From the NCBI RefSeq assembly GCF_017352155.2, contig NZ_CP071462.1, positions 1,116,001 through 1,180,000 of the forward strand: a stretch of DNA of 64,000 nucleotides. Direction: 5' to 3'. The stretch comes from Haloterrigena alkaliphila (GTDB lineage Archaea; Halobacteriota; Halobacteria; Halobacteriales; Natrialbaceae). Numbering within the stretch: the stretch's first letter is position 1; each line of letters opens with the position of its first letter. Below are positions 18,476-28,015 of this stretch, in pieces. The notes under the pieces are model-generated. The model saw nothing but the letters and a program-made list of their open reading frames with translations, did not search any database and was not told the DNA's origin. The position numbers and the translations under genes were made by a program.

Positions 18476-18808
18476 TCACTCCCGTAGATACCCCACGAGT
18501 CGATCGACCGCGTCGTCTAGCGGAGCGCTCCGAGTCCGGCCGAACCAGTCGAGAATATCGTCGTGAGACAGTGAGACGACCTCCTAGGGAACGAGAGAGC
18601 TGTCTTTCGGCAATCCGCCGTCGAGAAAATCTCCGTCAGTGAGCGGAATCGTTTCGTCGTACCACGTTCGCGTCGTGAGCGTGATTGCGACGTACTGGTC
18701 ACCGTCGAACGGATGAGCCGTCGTGTTGACGATCGCGAACGGCCGACGCGGCTTCTCTTCGTTGAACGGATCGCCGGCCTCGACGACGTCTCCGCGTTCG
18801 TATTTCAT
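18476..18808 (-). pseudogene. PemK/MazF-like toxin interrupted by an amber codon
   Basis: The frame starts at ATG 18808 (KYERGDVVEAGDPF, AIVNTTAHPFDG, YVAITLTTRTW) and reads 74 codons to a TAG at 18584-18586. It then continues in the same frame for 35 further codons (EVVSLSHDDILDWFGRTR) to TGA at 18476-18478. The family usually has VPWEV here, so a single G-to-A change of a Trp codon would explain the stop. The ATG overlaps the stop of the upstream winged-helix gene as ATGA. The truncated protein may be inactive, which would leave the pair without a working toxin. Confidence 0.75.
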
Positions 18809-19176
18809 CCCTCGTCCTCCCTCCGCTCGCTCGGATGACATGCATCGGCGCCGGCCTCCCGCCACGCGTCCATATCCTCCGCACCGAGTTGGTTGTCGAG
18901 TGCCTCGAGACTTCGACGCAGATCGACGGCGGAACGAATGCGCTGTGGATCGCCGGCAGCCCAGTACGGCGGCTTGTGTCGAACCAGATTCCGCTCCTTC
19001 AATCGGCTGAGGACCGCGCTGACGGCGTTCGGATCGATCCCCGTCGAATCGGCGATCTCCTGACGCCTGAACGCCTTCTCGTCGTTCGAAACGAGAAAGG
19101 AGACGATTCGCTCCGCCTGAGTCCGCTCCGCTTCGAACTCCGTCTCTCGTTCGAAGGTATCGATATCGATCGGCAT
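18805..19176 (-). CDS. Winged-helix regulator, putative antitoxin partner of the PemK-like gene
   Basis: The 123-aa protein begins MPIDIDTFERETEFE and contains a MarR-like helix-turn-helix (SNDEKAFRRQEIADSTGIDPNAVSAVLSRLKERNLV, about residues 25-62) followed by a wing and an acidic tail. It overlaps the toxin ATG by 4 nt, the arrangement of haloarchaeal HTH-PemK pairs. The upstream region is AT-rich (CATATGTCTGTTTTCG). Its N-terminus resembles that of the regulator at 57299. Confidence 0.8.
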   Translation of the reverse strand: MPIDIDTFERETEFEAERTQAERIVSFLVSNDEKAFRRQEIADSTGIDPNAVSAVLSRLKERNLVRHKPPYWAAGDPQRIRSAVDLRRSLEALDNQLGAEDMDAWREAGADACHPSERREDEG

Positions 19177-19317
19177 ATGTCTGTTTTCGTATTTGGAGAG
19201 TATGTTTGTTTTCCTCGTTTGTGTCTTTGTTGCGGTCCCGCGCGGCCCGTGATGGAGGCAAGACCGCTCTCCATCGGTTTCGATCAACCTTTTGCCGGCG
19301 CCTCCGCATCCCCGAGT

Positions 19318-20088
19318 ATGGAACTCGACCCAGTGACGGGCCTACCCGAGGTCCGTCCCGGCGACGACATCGCCGAACTCGTCGCGGAGCGGGCGGACCT
19401 CGAGGCCGGCGACGTGCTCACCGTCGCCAGCACGATCGTCTCGAAGGCCGAGGGCCGGACGGCGGACCTCGAGGAGTACCCCGTCAGCGGCCGGGCACAG
19501 GAGATCGCCGACCGGATCGCCGAGATCGCCGGCGAGGAGAAGGACCCGCGGTTCGCGCAGGCGGTGCTCGACGAGAGCGCGGAACTGCTGATCGACGCGC
19601 CGTTCCTGCTGGCCGAGACGCGCTTCGGCCACATCTGCCCGAACGCGGGGATCGACCGCTCGAACGTGCCCGACCACGATATTCTCTTGCTCCCCCGCAA
19701 GCCCAGCGAGAGCGCCGAGCGGATCCGCGCGGGACTCGAGGAACGCGGAGTCGAAGACGTCGCGGTGGTCGTCACGGACACCTGCGGGCGGCCGTTCCGC
19801 CACGGCCAGACCGGCGTCGCCATCGGCTGGGCGGGGATGCCCGCGAGCCGGGACTGGCGCGGCGAGGCGGACCGCGACGGACACGAACTCGGCGTCACCG
19901 TCCAGTCGGTGGTCGACGAACTCGCCGCCGCGGCGAACCTCGTGACCGGCGAGGGCGCCGGCGGCGTCCCCGCGGTGGCCGTCCGCGACTGGGCGTTCGG
20001 CGACCACGAGGGAAGCGACGAACTCTTCCGCGCCGTGGAGGACGACCTCGTCCGCGAGGCGCTTCGGGAGTGGAAGTTCGACGGGTGA
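19318..20088 (+). CDS. cofE: Coenzyme F420-0:L-glutamate ligase CofE
   Basis: CofE adds L-glutamates to F420-0 with GTP, producing the coenzyme form used by F420-dependent oxidoreductases. The 256-aa protein is of standard archaeal length and shows the family blocks PGDDIAELV, STIVSKAEGR, FGHICPNAGIDRSN, DTCGRPFRHGQTGVAIG and TGEGAGGVPAV. ATG 19318 follows an AT-rich stretch. An F420-dependent Mer-like reductase lies 1 kb downstream on the same strand. Confidence 0.95.
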   Translation: MELDPVTGLPEVRPGDDIAELVAERADLEAGDVLTVASTIVSKAEGRTADLEEYPVSGRAQEIADRIAEIAGEEKDPRFAQAVLDESAELLIDAPFLLAETRFGHICPNAGIDRSNVPDHDILLLPRKPSESAERIRAGLEERGVEDVAVVVTDTCGRPFRHGQTGVAIGWAGMPASRDWRGEADRDGHELGVTVQSVVDELAAAANLVTGEGAGGVPAVAVRDWAFGDHEGSDELFRAVEDDLVREALREWKFDG

Positions 20089-20120
20089 ACTGAAGGCCGG
20101 CGCGGTGGTACGCCGCGGCG

Positions 20121-20933
20121 ATGGACGCGACCGATCCGGCGTACGGGTGCCGCCGCTGCGGCCAGCGGTTGTCGCGGCGGGGCGGTGAGCTATCCTGTCC
20201 CGACTGCGGGGAAACGATCCCGATCGCGGACGGGATTCCGCGCTTCCCGGTCCCCGACGGCGTGGGCGAGTCGTCGCACGAGACGTTCTTCGATCGACTG
20301 GCGCCGATCTACGAGACGCCGATCTGGTTCCGGCCGCTGTATCGCTTCCTCGGCGGGGCGGCCGCGCCGCGGGACGACCGCTCGATGATCGCGTCGATGC
20401 TCGACCTCGAGACCGGAGCCGAGACCACGATCACGGACGACCCCGACGCGCCGACCGTGCTCGACGTCGCCTGCGGCACGGGCCGAGTCGCCCGGCACGT
20501 CGCGGCCGACGCCGGGTTCGTCCTCGGGGTCGACATCTCCGCGGGAATGCTCGAGCGAGCGCGGCGGTACGCCGCTCGAGACGGAAGTAGCAATATCGCG
20601 TTCGCGCGGATGAGCGCCGATCGGCTGTGGCTCGAGGCGGACGCCTTCGACCGGGTGGCCTGCTGCTGGGCGCTGCACGTCCTCCCGGACGTCGCCGCGG
20701 CGCTGGCGGAGGCCCACCGCGTCCTGCGACCCGGGGGTCGGTTCGTCGGGACGACGATCGTCGCCGAGTACGTCCTCGACGCGGCGCCGGTTCGGGCGGT
20801 CGCGCGACGGGCGGTCGGCGCGGAGCCGTTCGACGTCGATGATCTCCGAAATCACCTCCGGAAAGCGGGGTTCTCGTCGCTCGAGTTCGACCGCCGCGGC
20901 GCGGCGCTGTTCTTCCGGGCGCGCGCCGAGTGA
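20121..20933 (+). CDS. Class I SAM-dependent methyltransferase with zinc-ribbon N-terminus
   Basis: The 270-aa protein begins with a four-Cys zinc ribbon (CRRCGQRL...CPDCGETIP, residues about 9-33), continues with a short linker, and then has a Rossmann methyltransferase core with motif I VLDVACGTGRVARHVA near residue 114 and the acidic GVDISAGML. The pairing resembles Trm112-like N-termini seen in some small-molecule or RNA methyltransferases. The substrate is unknown. It sits 32 nt after cofE and may be co-transcribed. Confidence 0.87.
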   Translation: MDATDPAYGCRRCGQRLSRRGGELSCPDCGETIPIADGIPRFPVPDGVGESSHETFFDRLAPIYETPIWFRPLYRFLGGAAAPRDDRSMIASMLDLETGAETTITDDPDAPTVLDVACGTGRVARHVAADAGFVLGVDISAGMLERARRYAARDGSSNIAFARMSADRLWLEADAFDRVACCWALHVLPDVAAALAEAHRVLRPGGRFVGTTIVAEYVLDAAPVRAVARRAVGAEPFDVDDLRNHLRKAGFSSLEFDRRGAALFFRARAE

Positions 20934-21113
20934 CCTTCTGCTCCCGTCCCCGACGACCGCGACGTCGGCCACCATCGCCGGTGACGGTGGGCTTTTCACC
21001 GCGCTGGCCGACCCTGCGGACATGAATCGAGACGCGAGACCGGGGCGACCAGCGAGGCGCTCCGAGAGAGGCGCGAGCGCCTCCGGCCAGCACGAGACGC
21101 GGGGGATCGGCGA

Positions 21114-22148
21114 ATGAGCGGGACGGACTCGAGCGCGAACGGCTCGAGCGACGACGCGACCTGGGCCATCGAACTCACGCCCGAACACCCGCCCGATCGC
21201 GTCGCCGGACTGGCAGCGCTCGCGGAGGAGGAGGGGTTCGACGTCGCGTTCGCGAGCAGCCACTACTTCAACCGCGACCCGTTCGTCGTGCTCTCGCGGA
21301 TGGCCGACGCGACCAATGAGATTCGGCTGGGACCAGGGGTCGTCAACCCCTACGAGACACACCCCGTCAAACTCGCCGCACAAGTGGCGACGATCGACGA
21401 GATCAGCGACGGCCGGGCCGTCTTCGGCGTTGGCGCCGGCGACCGTTCCTCGCTGTCCAATCTCGGCGTCGACCGCGACCGACCGCTTCGGCGGGTCCTC
21501 GAGACGTTCGAACTCGCGCGGGACCTCTGGGCCGGCGAGACGGTCACCCACGAGGGGGCGTTCACCGCGCGGGACGCCTCGCTGAACCTCGAGCCAGCTG
21601 GCGAGATCCCGGTCTACGTCGGCGCGCAAGGCCCGCACATGCTCCGAATGAGCGCCAAGCGCGCCGACGGCGTCCTGATCAACGCCGCGCACCCGCGGGA
21701 CCTCGAGTGGGCCGTCAGCCAGATCGAGCAGGGGTTAGCGGAACGGCCCGACGAGGCTGGGGAGTTCGAGTCGCTGGCCTTCGCGAGCGTGAGCGTCGCC
21801 GGAGACGAGACGGCGGCGCGAGAAGCCGCACGGCCGCCGGTCGCGTTCATCGTCGGCGGCGCGGCCGACCCCGTCCTCGAGCGCCACGGTATCGACCGCG
21901 AGGCCGCTGGCGACGTGAGCGCGGCCCTCGAGCGCGGGGACCTGAACGAGGCATTCGGCCACGTTACCCCCGAGATGATCGACGCGTTCTGCATCGCCGG
22001 GACGACCGAGACGGTCGCCGAGCGCTTCGAAGCGGCGCTCGAGCACGTCGACGGCATCGTCGTCGGTTCGCCGCTGGGGCCGGACCTCGAGGATGCGATC
22101 GAACGCGCGAGCGAGGCGCTGGCCGAGGCGACGGGCGACGCCGCGTGA
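21114..22148 (+). CDS. mer: F420-dependent 5,10-methylenetetrahydromethanopterin reductase-like (Mer)
   Basis: The 344-aa protein is a luciferase-like F420 enzyme with the TIM-barrel landmarks of Mer: PDRVAGLAALAEEEGFDVAFASSHY near residue 25, LGPGVVNPYETHPV near 75, AVFGVGAGDRSSL and VYVGAQGPHM. In haloarchaea, which lack methanogenesis, this enzyme is thought to act in one-carbon folate metabolism. A close relative with another F420 substrate cannot be excluded. Nearby cofE fits the cofactor need. Confidence 0.9.
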   Translation: MSGTDSSANGSSDDATWAIELTPEHPPDRVAGLAALAEEEGFDVAFASSHYFNRDPFVVLSRMADATNEIRLGPGVVNPYETHPVKLAAQVATIDEISDGRAVFGVGAGDRSSLSNLGVDRDRPLRRVLETFELARDLWAGETVTHEGAFTARDASLNLEPAGEIPVYVGAQGPHMLRMSAKRADGVLINAAHPRDLEWAVSQIEQGLAERPDEAGEFESLAFASVSVAGDETAAREAARPPVAFIVGGAADPVLERHGIDREAAGDVSAALERGDLNEAFGHVTPEMIDAFCIAGTTETVAERFEAALEHVDGIVVGSPLGPDLEDAIERASEALAEATGDAA

Positions 22149-22173
22149 GCGGGGAGCGGGGAGCGGGCCGAAC

Positions 22174-22374
22174 TCAACTCGAGCTCGGGGAGAAGAGGCT
22201 GACGACGGCGCCGAGCGTGAGGGCCCCGAAGACGGCCACCGAGAAGACGATCAGGACCGCGCCGACCAGGACGAGCAGCGGCGCGAGGCCCTCGCCCATC
22301 GCGACGTCGGAGAAGAGGGTGACCATCTCGGTGAGGTTGTCCACGACGACGTTCAGCGGTGTAACGGTATCCAT
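22174..22374 (-). CDS. Small membrane protein, 66 aa, function unknown
   Basis: The protein has one long hydrophobic segment (GLAPLLVLVGAVLIVFSVAVFGALTLGAVV in two parts, about residues 29-60) after a short polar N-terminus. No family is recognised. It is convergent with mer, ending 25 nt from it, and its start faces the zinc-ribbon gene at 22499. Confidence 0.6.
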   Translation of the reverse strand: MDTVTPLNVVVDNLTEMVTLFSDVAMGEGLAPLLVLVGAVLIVFSVAVFGALTLGAVVSLFSPSSS

Positions 22375-22498
22375 GCGTGGGGGTTGTCACCGATGATACT
22401 TGGCCGTGCCGGTCCCGCGTCGCGATCCGGTCACCCTGACGGCGCGCCCAACACGAGCGGTCGATGCGACTAAGCCGCCGGCGGTTCTACGCTCTCGC

Positions 22499-22885
22499 GT
22501 GACCGACGACTCGACGCTTTCGGATTTCCTGCCGTCGGCCGAGACGGACGAGGCAGCAGAACGGCGCTCGCCCGGGAGCGGAGCGTCCATCGATTCGGAC
22601 GGCGCCGATTCGGGCGACGGCGATGTGGCTGTCGATACCGACGCCACGAACGCTACCGACGCCAATGTTGATGCCGACGCCGATGTCGATGCCAACGCCG
22701 ATGCCGCCGACGGTGATTCGACGGCGCCAACCGACGGAACCTCGCCGACGGCACCCGCAACCGGCGACACGGGGCTCTCGACGTACGCCTGGGGCTCGTA
22801 CACCTGCGCTCGCTGCGACGGCGAGACCGACCGCGTCTGGCGTGCCGACGACGCGTTCGTCTGTCCAGACTGCAAACCCTGGTAA
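22499..22885 (+). CDS. DUF7573-like protein with C-terminal zinc ribbon
   Basis: The 128-aa protein has a short N-terminal DSTLSDFLPS motif, an Asp/Ala-rich low-complexity middle with DADVDANADA-type repeats, and a C-terminal zinc ribbon YTCARCDGETDRVWRADDAFVCPDC. This layout matches a haloarchaeal family I recall as DUF7573; its function is not known. The GTG at 22499 is chosen because the N-terminal motif begins there, and the in-frame upstream stretch is basic and unlike the family. Confidence 0.75.
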   Translation: MTDDSTLSDFLPSAETDEAAERRSPGSGASIDSDGADSGDGDVAVDTDATNATDANVDADADVDANADAADGDSTAPTDGTSPTAPATGDTGLSTYAWGSYTCARCDGETDRVWRADDAFVCPDCKPW

Positions 22886-22946
22886 TCGGCTCCGACAGCG
22901 CCTGCGGGACCGGTATTCGAGGCCTGCAAGCGAGTGCCCTCCCGAA

Positions 22947-22954
22947 GCTTTATG
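22947..22954 (+). promoter_or_regulatory. TATA-like box of the cold-shock gene
   Basis: GCTTTATG is centred about 31 nt before the ATG at 22982, consistent with a leaderless or nearly leaderless mRNA. Confidence 0.5.
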
Positions 22955-22981
22955 TCTTCTTCGCGGTTCTATAGAACTGCA

Positions 22982-23176
22982 ATGGCGAAAGGTACGGTCG
23001 CATTCTTCAACGACACTGGCGGTTACGGATTCATCGAAACTGAGGACGCGGACGACGACGTGTTCTTCCACATGGAGGACATCGGCGGGCCTGACCTCGA
23101 GGAGGGGCAGGAACTCGAGTTCGACATCGAGGAGGCCGAGAAGGGGCCGCGCGCGACGAACGTCGAGCGCCTGTAA
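22982..23176 (+). CDS. Cold-shock domain protein
   Basis: The 64-aa protein is a single cold-shock domain that binds single-stranded RNA or DNA. Both RNP motifs are present in slightly varied form: GGYGFIE (RNP1-like, near residue 13) and DVFFHM (RNP2-like, near residue 27). The strongly acidic surface is typical for halophiles. It stands alone with its own promoter. Confidence 0.95.
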   Translation: MAKGTVAFFNDTGGYGFIETEDADDDVFFHMEDIGGPDLEEGQELEFDIEEAEKGPRATNVERL

Positions 23177-23413
23177 GCGGATCCGTGGAGAGGTATCGTT
23201 CTCTGACCGTTAGCCGGGTAGCGACGGCGTTCGCCGTCGCCCGCGACGCAGTCGAGTCGACGGGTCGTCGACGCCGACCCGCGCGCGGCGTCGGACGTCT
23301 CCTCGCCCGGTGGGTGTCAGCTGCCTGGTTTGACACAACAAATATATTCCGGAGCCGCGGATAACGGACTGATACGTGAATCGACCGGTCCCCGCTTCCC
23401 GACGTATTCGAGC

Positions 23414-24388
23414 ATGACTGACGCCAATCCGCCCCCGCCGACCGGTAGCACAACGACGAGTGAGTCCCTCGAGGTATCGACCGTCGCCGAGCTCTGTGCC
23501 GATATCGAAGCCAACGTCGCCGAGGTGATCGTCGGCCACGAGGACGCCATCGAACACGTCGTCACCGCCGTCCTCGGGCGCGGCCACGTCCTGCTCGACG
23601 ACGTCCCCGGCGTCGGCAAGACGATGCTCGCCCGCTCGATCGCCACCTCCGTCGACTGTTCGTTCCGGCGGATCCAGTTCACCCCCGATCTCCTCCCGAC
23701 CGACGTCACGGGCGTCAACGTCTTCAACCAGAAGAGCCGCGAGTTCGAGTTCCAGCCCGGCCCCGTCTTCGGGAACATCGTGCTCGGGGACGAGATCAAC
23801 CGCGCACCGCCCAAAACGCAGTCGGCGCTGCTCGAGGCCATGGCGGAACGCCAGGTCACCGTCGACGGCGACACCCGCGAGCTGCCCGACCCGTTCACGG
23901 TCATCGCGACCCAGAACGCGACCGAGCCCAATCGCACCTACGACCTGCCGCTGGCCGAACTCGACCGGTTCATGAAGAAACTCCGGCTGGGCTACCCCGA
24001 GCCCGACGAGGAGGTCGAACTCCTCGGCCGGACGGTCGGCGACCACCCGATCGAGTCGCTCGAGTCGGTCACCGACCGCGAGACGCTCGTCGCCGCCCGC
24101 GAGACCGTCGCAAATATTCGCGTCGAGCGACCGGTCCGAGAGTACGCGACTCGACTCGCAGGGTACACCCGCGAACACGCCACCATCGGCGTCAGCCCCC
24201 GCGGAACGATCGCGCTCCTGCAGGCCGCGCAGGCGCGGGCCGCCGCCGACGGACGCGACTACGTGATTCCGGACGACCTCCGGACGGAGGCCCCCGTCGT
24301 CCTCCCCCACCGGATCAAGACGAACGACCGCGAGCGCGACGGGCAGACGGTCGTCGAGAACGCCCTCGAGCACGTCCCCGTCGAGTGA
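23414..24388 (+). CDS. MoxR-type AAA+ ATPase
   Basis: The 324-aa ATPase has Walker A VPGVGKTML near residue 60, Walker B LGDEINRAPPKTQ near residue 120, and the MoxR lid region ending with a helical domain. MoxR proteins act as chaperones for the VWA/DUF58 partner encoded next. The ATG at 23414 fits the family; an AT-rich stretch (AAATATATT) near 23340 is the likely promoter. The gene overlaps the spacing of the DUF58 start (TGACCATG) and heads a three-gene operon. Confidence 0.93.
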   Translation: MTDANPPPPTGSTTTSESLEVSTVAELCADIEANVAEVIVGHEDAIEHVVTAVLGRGHVLLDDVPGVGKTMLARSIATSVDCSFRRIQFTPDLLPTDVTGVNVFNQKSREFEFQPGPVFGNIVLGDEINRAPPKTQSALLEAMAERQVTVDGDTRELPDPFTVIATQNATEPNRTYDLPLAELDRFMKKLRLGYPEPDEEVELLGRTVGDHPIESLESVTDRETLVAARETVANIRVERPVREYATRLAGYTREHATIGVSPRGTIALLQAAQARAAADGRDYVIPDDLRTEAPVVLPHRIKTNDRERDGQTVVENALEHVPVE

Positions 24389-24390
24389 CC

Positions 24391-25539
24391 ATGCGCCTGA
24401 CGCTTCGCGGCTGGACGGCCGTCGCCGTCGTCGCGGCCGCGATGGCGCTGGCCTGGCAGTACGGTCCCCGGGCGCTGAACGCCATCGTGGCGCCGCTGGT
24501 CGTCGTGCTGGCCGCCGGTCTGGTGACGACCGTCCGGATCGACCGTCCAACGGTCAGGCGGACCCCCGTCGCCGCGGGCTTCGTCGGCGAGCGGCGCCGG
24601 GTCGAGGTCGAAATCGAGACCGGATCGGCCGTCGCCGCGACCGTCCGGGACGCCGTCGCCGACGGCTGTACGGTTCTCGAACCCGATACGGGCGGAACGA
24701 GCGGCGCCGAAACGGGCGGGAGAGTCGCCACCGAAACGGCCGGAACCGTCGAAATCGACGGCGACGGACGCCCGGTCCTGATAACGACGCTCGAGGGCGA
24801 CGACCGATTCGTCTACGACGTCCGACTCGAGGGCCGCGGCGAACACCGGCTCGGCCCCCTGACGATCACCGTCAGCGACGTCCTCGGCCTCGTCGAGCGT
24901 CGGTTCGCGTACGACGAGACGAGGACCGTCATCGGCTATCCGATCGTCCGCGACCTCCGAGCCGGCCCCGACGACGAACTCGAGGCCTTCCTCGAGGCCA
25001 TCGAGGGTCGCGACCGCGAGGCGTTCGACCACCTGCGGGAGTACCAGCGCGGCGACTCCCTGCGGGACGTCCACTGGAAGTCCGCCGCCAAACGGCCGGA
25101 CGCCGACCTCGTCGTCACGGAGTACACCGCCGACGAGGAGACCGGCTCCGTCACCGTCGCCGCCGAGAGTGCCACCGCCCGGGACGACGAACTGGCGACG
25201 GCCGCCGCGAGCGTCGCGACCTACCTGCTCGAGGCCGGCGTGGACGTCGGCGTCTCGCTTCCGGAACGGGAGTTCGGGGCCGGGGCGGGGCGGGAACACC
25301 ACCGCGACGTGCTGGCGGCGCTGGCGACCTACGACGGCGGCGACCTCGACGATCGGCGGCGGGAACGGGCGGACGTGCTGGTCCGGGCCGATTCCGAGGG
25401 GACGCGGGTGATCGTCGACGGACGGGCGGTCCCGTTCGACCGACTCGCCGCCGGTCGCAACGACGGACGACAGTCGGGAGACGCCGGATCGACGGATCAA
25501 CGCCGACCGGACGGCGGGAAGCCGGGGGTGATGGCGTGA
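24391..25539 (+). CDS. DUF58 domain protein
   Basis: The 382-aa protein has two adjacent N-terminal membrane helices (about residues 8-45), a beta-rich domain, and the DUF58 core with REYQRGDSLRDVHWKSAAK near residue 220. A C-terminal VWA-like segment follows. With MoxR upstream and a transglutaminase-like protein downstream it forms the conserved MoxR-DUF58-TGase set, thought to act in envelope protein maturation. It overlaps the next gene by 4 nt. Confidence 0.9.
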   Translation: MRLTLRGWTAVAVVAAAMALAWQYGPRALNAIVAPLVVVLAAGLVTTVRIDRPTVRRTPVAAGFVGERRRVEVEIETGSAVAATVRDAVADGCTVLEPDTGGTSGAETGGRVATETAGTVEIDGDGRPVLITTLEGDDRFVYDVRLEGRGEHRLGPLTITVSDVLGLVERRFAYDETRTVIGYPIVRDLRAGPDDELEAFLEAIEGRDREAFDHLREYQRGDSLRDVHWKSAAKRPDADLVVTEYTADEETGSVTVAAESATARDDELATAAASVATYLLEAGVDVGVSLPEREFGAGAGREHHRDVLAALATYDGGDLDDRRRERADVLVRADSEGTRVIVDGRAVPFDRLAAGRNDGRQSGDAGSTDQRRPDGGKPGVMA

Positions 25540-27863
25540 GCAACTCGAAGACGCACGCTGGCGATCGGACGGTTGCGGTCGGGTCGACCGACGCGATCGG
25601 GCCCGACACGTTTCGGCTGCTCGCGTGCTGTTGCGTGCTGGTCCTGACGGCGTCGTACGTGAGCGTGTTGCGCGAGGTGACCCGGGTCGTCGGCGGCACC
25701 GATTCGCTGTTCGCGCTCGTGGGCGTCACGCTCGTCGCGGCGACGCTGCTCGCGTGGACGATCCGGCCCCGGACCGCGGCGGTCCTCGCGGTCGTCGCGG
25801 CGACGGTCGGCTTCGCCTACTACCTCGAGAGCAGCGGGGTGGGCGTCGGCGTCGCGCTCTCGGCGAGCGGTTCGCTCGTCACGGACACGCTGGCGCTGGT
25901 GAGCGGCCTACCGCTGTTGCGCATGGTCGAGGCGGGCGTTTGGGCGCTCGCGTTCGCCCCCGCACCCGTCTTCCTCTCGTGGTATCTAGCCCTGCGGGGA
26001 CGGTACGGACTCGCCGTCGTCCCCGGCAGTGCCGCGCTCGTCTTCCTCGTGTTGACCGGCGACGCCGAAACCGCGATCACCCTGCTGGGCACGCTGGCAG
26101 CCATCGGCGCCGTCGGCTTCGGCGAACTCGAGCGACGGGGCGGGTCGGTCGCGCAGGCGGACCTGCTGGCGGTCCTGTTCGCGCTGATCATCGTCCTCTC
26201 GCTGTCGATCACGTTCGTCCCCGGCGGCACCGGACGGGCGCAGTTCGACAGCGCCGAACCCGGCACGCTCGAGGGAACTATCGACTACACCGCCGAGCGG
26301 TCGGGAATCGGCGGATCGGTCGAACTCTCACCCGAAGTACGGTTTACGGTTCAGTCCGAACGGCCGTCGTACTGGCGGACGGGCGTCTACGACCGGTTCA
26401 CCGGCGACGAGTGGGTCCGAACGGGCGACCACAGGCGGTCACTGGACGCCCTCTCGGAGCCCCCCGGCGAGTACGACCGGGTCGAGCAGATCGTCACCGC
26501 CGAAACCGACCTCGGCGTGATGCCCGCGGCCCCCCACCCCATCGCCGTCGACGGCGAGCTCGCCCAGCACACGGAGGTCTCCCGGTACGGGGGGATTCAG
26601 CCCGCGACGCCAGTCCTCGAGGGCGACAGCTACGCCGTCGAGAGCGCGGTCATCGACCCCGACGCCCAGAGACTGCGCGTCGCGGGGACGAACTACCCCG
26701 ACGGACTCGCCAGCGACTTCGACTACTTCCAGACGCCCGAAGGGCTCTCGAGCGAGTTCGAGCGGCGCACCGACGAGATCACCGCCGACGCCGACAACCC
26801 GTACGACGAGGCGGTCGCCATCGAATCACACCTCCGGACGTCGAAGGAGTACTCGCTCGAGGTCGACCGCCCCGACGGGAACGTCGCCGAGGCATTCCTG
26901 CTCGAGATGGAGGAGGGCTACTGCGTCTACTTCGCGACGACGATGGTCCAGATGCTCCGCGCGGAGGATATCCCCGCCCGCTACGTCACCGGCTACACGA
27001 CCGGCCAGCAGATCGGCGAGGACGAGTACCTCGTCCGCGGGACCGACGCCCACGCCTGGGTCGAGGTCTACTTCCCCGACCACGGCTGGGTCAGCTTCGA
27101 TCCGACGCCCGCCTCCTCGCGTGCGGACGTCCACACCGACCGCGTCGAGCAGGCGCGCTCGGCGGGCAACGAGGACGTCGACACCGACTCGAGCGCGGAC
27201 GAGCCGCTCTCCGAACCGAACGACGAGGGACCCAGCGATCCGGATGAGCCGGTCGATCCCGGTGAGAACGGAGATCCCGCCGAGAACGGAACCGACCCCG
27301 GTTCCGACGACCCGAACGGGACCAACGGGTCGGACCGAAACGGCAGCGACCCGCCGGGGACCGGCTCCGAGTTGCCGGGTTCCGAGAGCGATTCGGACGA
27401 CGACGAGGGCTACTGGTCCGCGTTCGTCGAGTTCCTGTCGAACTCGCAGGACGCGCTCGCCATCGCCCTCGTCGTCCTCGTCGGAGTCGTCGCGAGCGTC
27501 CACCGGACGGCGGCGACGAGGCGACTGCGTCGCCGACTCGGCCGCTACTGGCAACGGCCGACCGACGATCCCGACCGCGACGTCGAGCGCGCGACGCGTC
27601 GCCTCGAGCGCCTGCTGGCCGACGAGTACCGGCCGCGCCGCCGCTCGGAGTCGATCCGAAGCTACCTCGAGTCGCTGGCCGACGAGCCGGAGCGGTCGCT
27701 CGATCCGCGGGCGATGGCGGTGCTCGAGCGCTACGAACGGGCGGTCTACGGCGGCGGCGTGGATCGAGCCGAGGCCGACGAGGCCATCGAGATCGTCGAC
27801 GATCTCGCCCGAGAGCGACTTCCGGTGGTCGGTCGGCGGCGGAACTCAGACGGACTGCTGTAG
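25536..27863 (+). CDS. Transglutaminase-like membrane protein (DUF3488/DUF4129 type)
   Basis: The 775-aa protein has about six N-terminal helices (residues 25-225), a large extracellular transglutaminase-core domain and a low-complexity Pro/Asp/Gly/Asn linker (about 540-615). One more helix (about 640-660) and a cytosolic DUF4129-like tail follow. The Cys-His-Asp triad is visible as EGYCVYFATTM, DAHAWVEVYF and SFDPTP. The GTG start at 25536 overlaps the DUF58 stop. It probably cleaves or crosslinks envelope peptides together with the MoxR-DUF58 pair, but no substrate is known. Confidence 0.92.
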   Translation: MSNSKTHAGDRTVAVGSTDAIGPDTFRLLACCCVLVLTASYVSVLREVTRVVGGTDSLFALVGVTLVAATLLAWTIRPRTAAVLAVVAATVGFAYYLESSGVGVGVALSASGSLVTDTLALVSGLPLLRMVEAGVWALAFAPAPVFLSWYLALRGRYGLAVVPGSAALVFLVLTGDAETAITLLGTLAAIGAVGFGELERRGGSVAQADLLAVLFALIIVLSLSITFVPGGTGRAQFDSAEPGTLEGTIDYTAERSGIGGSVELSPEVRFTVQSERPSYWRTGVYDRFTGDEWVRTGDHRRSLDALSEPPGEYDRVEQIVTAETDLGVMPAAPHPIAVDGELAQHTEVSRYGGIQPATPVLEGDSYAVESAVIDPDAQRLRVAGTNYPDGLASDFDYFQTPEGLSSEFERRTDEITADADNPYDEAVAIESHLRTSKEYSLEVDRPDGNVAEAFLLEMEEGYCVYFATTMVQMLRAEDIPARYVTGYTTGQQIGEDEYLVRGTDAHAWVEVYFPDHGWVSFDPTPASSRADVHTDRVEQARSAGNEDVDTDSSADEPLSEPNDEGPSDPDEPVDPGENGDPAENGTDPGSDDPNGTNGSDRNGSDPPGTGSELPGSESDSDDDEGYWSAFVEFLSNSQDALAIALVVLVGVVASVHRTAATRRLRRRLGRYWQRPTDDPDRDVERATRRLERLLADEYRPRRRSESIRSYLESLADEPERSLDPRAMAVLERYERAVYGGGVDRAEADEAIEIVDDLARERLPVVGRRRNSDGLL

Positions 27864-27982
27864 GTCAGTTCCGGAGCAACCGCGACTCGTCCTGCGGTTG
27901 CTCCGGTAACTCGTTCCAGCAACCCGTCAGACCCGTCGGTCACTCAAAAAGAACCACACGACGGCATGTAGGTCCCGATAGT

Positions 27983-27990
27983 GTTTAATA
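27983..27990 (+). promoter_or_regulatory. TATA-like box of the SUI1 gene
   Basis: GTTTAATA is centred about 29 nt before the ATG at 28016, fitting a leaderless mRNA. Confidence 0.55.
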
Positions 27991-28015
27991 TGGCCGATTC
28001 GTACCATGGAACGTA

